A stretch of 64,000 nucleotides of DNA from Kitasatospora acidiphila. GTDB lineage: Bacteria; Actinomycetota; Actinomycetes; Streptomycetales; Streptomycetaceae. The stretch lies in the NCBI RefSeq assembly GCF_006636205.1, contig NZ_VIGB01000003.1, positions 7,566,501 to 7,630,500 on the forward strand, written 5' to 3'. Below, in pieces: positions 61,485 through 64,000 of this stretch. The position numbers and the translations under genes are program-made. Numbering within the stretch: the first letter of the stretch is position 1; each line of letters begins with the position of its first letter. The notes under the pieces are model-generated. The model was given only the letters and a program-made list of their open reading frames with translations, was not told the origin of the DNA and searched no databases.

Positions 61485-63175
61485 CGGCCCGCCAGGTAGT
61501 TGGGGCCGCTGGTGTAGTGCTTGTTGATGTCCGCCGCCCCGCTGCGGGCCTTGCTGTACAGGCTGCCCGCGCTCACCATCGCCTTGACCGGCAGGCGTTC
61601 GGCGTCCAGCAGCGCGGCTCGCAGCGGCTCGCCGACCGGCCCGAGCCGTTCGACGGCCTCGCCGAGCCGCTTGCGCAGCAGGCCCAGGGTGGTGTCCAGT
61701 GGCGCCCGGCCGTGCTCGGCCAGACCGAAGGCGAGGGCGGCCGTGCACAGGTGGCCGGTGATGGTGGTGAACAGGTCGGTCAGCGCCCGGTCGTCATCGG
61801 CGAAGATCCGGCCGTCGTCGAACTCTTCATCGCTCAACGGAAGTCGGCAGCGCGAACGGTTGATCCTGGGCCCGTCGTTGTCCTTGTACAGCAGCCGCAG
61901 CCTGGTCCGTCCGTCGGCGCGGTCCAGCAGCAGTGTGGTGTTCTGCTGGTGCGACTCCAGGGCGATGCCGTGGGCGAACAGCGTGGTCTGCCAGTCGAGC
62001 AGCAGGGTGAGCAGGGCGTCATAGAGCGCCACCGGGTCACCGCCGTAGAAGCGGTCGGCCAGCCGGTCGATCACCAGGGCGCCACCCGGCTCGGCGGCAA
62101 GCAGCGCGGCCAGTGGCACCGCCACCGACTCCGGGGCGGGCGGGAAGCGCCGCAGCAGCACCGCGAGCAGCTCATGGCCGGCGTGCGCATAGCACTGCTC
62201 GTCGGCGAGCAGCACCGTGTCGGCGAACCGCGGCTCGCGGGCGATCACCTGCGCCAGCAGCCGCTGACCTGCGGCGCCGTCCCGCAAGGTGCCGGGCTTG
62301 ATGGTGCGCCGGTTGCGCAGGCCCAGGGTGGCGGTGGCCAGCGGCAGCTTCAGGTGGCAGGCCGGATCGTCCAGGACGGCGACCGTGCGCATCGACAGGG
62401 TCGGCCGCACTGCCAGATGGGGGTGCTCGGCGAGCACCGCGTGCTCGGTCAGCCCGGTGGCCCGCAGCGCCTCGGCCAGCGGTGCGCCGAGCGACAACGG
62501 GTGGACGGGGATGGTGAGATGGCTCCCGTCCAGCTCCGGCAGGCCGAGCATGGCCGGCGTCGGCCACCAACCGGGCAGCGGGGCGCTGCCGTGCACGGTG
62601 AGCGCCTCGGCCGGCAGCGCCAACCAGCGCAGCTCGAAGGAGGGGTGGCACTCCGGGGCGTGGCGCAGCAGGTCGCCGGTGTCGAGGCCGGCCCGGCCGC
62701 GTGCGGTCGGATAGACCGGGTGGTCGAGATGGGCGGCGAGCGTGTCGAAGCCCAGACTGGCCAGCGGGCCTTCCCAGGCGGCCGGGTCGTCGCCGTAGCG
62801 CTCGACCAACTCGCCCAGCACGACCGGCAGCTGGCGCTCGTGCAGCAGCATGGTGGCAAGCGTCTGGCGGCACTCCTCGGTGAACTCGGTGAATCCGGTG
62901 GCATCCATGGGGTCGGCGAGTGCCCGGAAGGCGGCGAGGATCGCCGGGAGTTCACCGCACGGCTCGCCGTCGACCTCCAACAGCGGTAGCCGGGCGCACA
63001 GTTCGCACTGGAAGCCGTCCGGCTCCACGGGCAGCGCGATCCGCTCGTCGACCAGCACCAGCCAGCGGCCGTCCGCTCGGCGCGTCAGCCTGCCGCGGCT
63101 GCGCAGCCCGGCCACGTCCTCGCGGAGCAGGGCGCTGAGCACCCGCAGGGTCAACTGCTCGACGGTGTCGCTCAT
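61481..63175 (-). CDS. pvsB: IucA/IucC-family NIS siderophore synthetase, PvsB-like
   Basis: 564 residues. SMRTVAVLDDPACHLKLPLA, split from TATLGLRNRRTIKPGTLRDG, then ESHQQNTTLLLD and YKDNDGPRINRS carry the conserved basic and acidic residues of the family; the HPWQ motif is changed to HPLS. The ATG overlaps the stop of the ATP-grasp gene (ATGA), and its own stop overlaps the exporter ATG the same way. It is the second condensing enzyme of the siderophore. Confidence 0.87.
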   Translation of the reverse strand: MSDTVEQLTLRVLSALLREDVAGLRSRGRLTRRADGRWLVLVDERIALPVEPDGFQCELCARLPLLEVDGEPCGELPAILAAFRALADPMDATGFTEFTEECRQTLATMLLHERQLPVVLGELVERYGDDPAAWEGPLASLGFDTLAAHLDHPVYPTARGRAGLDTGDLLRHAPECHPSFELRWLALPAEALTVHGSAPLPGWWPTPAMLGLPELDGSHLTIPVHPLSLGAPLAEALRATGLTEHAVLAEHPHLAVRPTLSMRTVAVLDDPACHLKLPLATATLGLRNRRTIKPGTLRDGAAGQRLLAQVIAREPRFADTVLLADEQCYAHAGHELLAVLLRRFPPAPESVAVPLAALLAAEPGGALVIDRLADRFYGGDPVALYDALLTLLLDWQTTLFAHGIALESHQQNTTLLLDRADGRTRLRLLYKDNDGPRINRSRCRLPLSDEEFDDGRIFADDDRALTDLFTTITGHLCTAALAFGLAEHGRAPLDTTLGLLRKRLGEAVERLGPVGEPLRAALLDAERLPVKAMVSAGSLYSKARSGAADINKHYTSGPNYLAGR

Positions 63176-64000
63176 GCCGTGATCTCCCAGCGGTTGGCGG
63201 CGATGAACTCGGCGACCGCCCGGTCCACGGCGCCCTGGTCGGGGCCGATCGCCCAGACCACGCCCAGGTAGTCGCGGTTGGTCCGGTAGCGCGGATGCCG
63301 CTCGCCGATCCCGCGCAGTGGGCGGTAGCGCAGCCGGATCTCGCCCAGTCGCGCATCCTGCGGACCGGGTGCCGCGGTCAGCGTGCCGGCCCGGTCGGCG
63401 CAGACCACCTCGTTGCGGGCCCGCAGATCGCCGCGCAGCCCCAGCTCGCGCGGCAGTGACTCCCCGAGGTGCACCAGCAGCACCTGCTCGAAGTACCGGA
63501 TGCCCAGGATCTCCTGGAGCATCAGGTCGCACTGGTCGCCGATCGCCCGGTAGTTGACCTCGATGATCCGGGCCCGCCCGCCCGGCTGCACCACGAACTC
63601 GGTGTGGCAGGCGCCCAGTCCCACGCCGATCGCGTCCAGCTGGGCCAGGACCTGCGCGGTCACCTCGGCGGGGTGGGCCGGCACGAACTCCAGCACCTCC
63701 TCGATGAAGTGCGGCGGCGGTGACAGTCGCGTCCGGAAGCCGCCGAGCACCACCCGGTCCCGCCCGTCGCCCAGTGTCTCCAGCGTGTTCAGCTGCCCGA
63801 CCAGGAACTCCTCGACCACCAGCACGGCGCCGGGTCGCCGCTCCCTGATCTCGGCGCAGCGGCCCAGCAGTTCGGCCAGGTCGGCGACCAGCACCACATC
63901 CTCGCTGGCCACCCCCTCGCGCGGCTTCAGCACACAGGGGAACGGCGGGAGTTCGACAACGGCGGGATCCTGGTCGGCCGTGAGTTCGATGCTGCGCACG
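63172..64000 (-). CDS. pvsA: ATP-grasp ligase, PvsA-like (5' end outside window)
   Basis: At least 275 residues; the N-terminus lies beyond the window. PCVLKPREGVASEDVVLVAD holds the ATP-binding Lys, VLVVEEFLVGQLNTLETL follows, and RARIIEVNYRAIGDQ has the Mg-binding Glu and Asn. ATP-grasp enzymes form amide bonds through acyl phosphates. PvsA is the first gene of the vibrioferrin operon, so the promoter and iron box should lie just outside. Confidence 0.82.
   Translation of the reverse strand, partial: VRSIELTADQDPAVVELPPFPCVLKPREGVASEDVVLVADLAELLGRCAEIRERRPGAVLVVEEFLVGQLNTLETLGDGRDRVVLGGFRTRLSPPPHFIEEVLEFVPAHPAEVTAQVLAQLDAIGVGLGACHTEFVVQPGGRARIIEVNYRAIGDQCDLMLQEILGIRYFEQVLLVHLGESLPRELGLRGDLRARNEVVCADRAGTLTAAPGPQDARLGEIRLRYRPLRGIGERHPRYRTNRDYLGVVWAIGPDQGAVDRAVAEFIAANRWEITA

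Overview
High-GC DNA with actinobacterial gene content: GTG/TTG starts, ATGA overlaps, leaderless regulators, mycothiol-enzyme-like and Rv1733c-like proteins, LigB/LigC/LigD-type ligases and an iron box of the IdeR/DmdR kind. It most resembles a chromosome segment of Streptomyces or Kitasatospora. No rRNA, tRNA or CRISPR array was seen.

Layout. 0-9.7 kb: flavin-binding proteins diverging from a MocR regulator, a type II NADH dehydrogenase, a HipA-like kinase with its DUF3037 partner, MarR, a TauE permease, purB and a DHA2 exporter. 9.8-15.2 kb: stress block with a ClpC/ClpB-like ATPase, two universal stress proteins and a PP2C phosphatase. 15-28.3 kb: mixed metabolism and DNA repair, including two ATP-dependent DNA ligases, a stand-alone LigD-type polymerase, an orphan ArgJ, hemerythrin, apolipoprotein N-acyltransferase and an orphan response regulator. 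29-36 kb: a compact biosynthetic cluster with an adenylation-thiolation-thioesterase enzyme, an NAD(P)-dependent reductase, an NTF2-like dehydratase, an HxlR regulator, an O-methyltransferase and a DoxX protein. Its architecture matches the p-terphenyl (echoside/terfestatin) pathway, in which arylpyruvates are dimerised to a dihydroxyquinone (polyporic acid type), reduced, dehydrated and decorated. 36-55.6 kb: ABC exporter, flavoenzymes, several regulator/enzyme pairs, a second DHA2 exporter, a secreted GH31 glycosidase and a LysR/reductase pair. 55.6-57.3 kb: an exporter stump, a serine recombinase with a degraded active site and an isolated iron box. 57.3-64 kb: a five-gene minus-strand operon whose content and order equal pvsABCDE for vibrioferrin; the first gene runs off the window.

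Two points of interpretation. First, seven apparent frameshifts in five genes of the first 13.4 kb, including the housekeeping gene purB, each sit at a run of four G or C where five would restore the frame. They look like systematic base-calling errors, so those genes are described as single intact genes. Second, the promoter of the terphenyl-type cluster carries four TGAC-type repeats at an exact 11-bp period, the spacing used by OmpR/PhoB and SARP proteins, and an orphan OmpR-type regulator lies directly upstream on the other strand.
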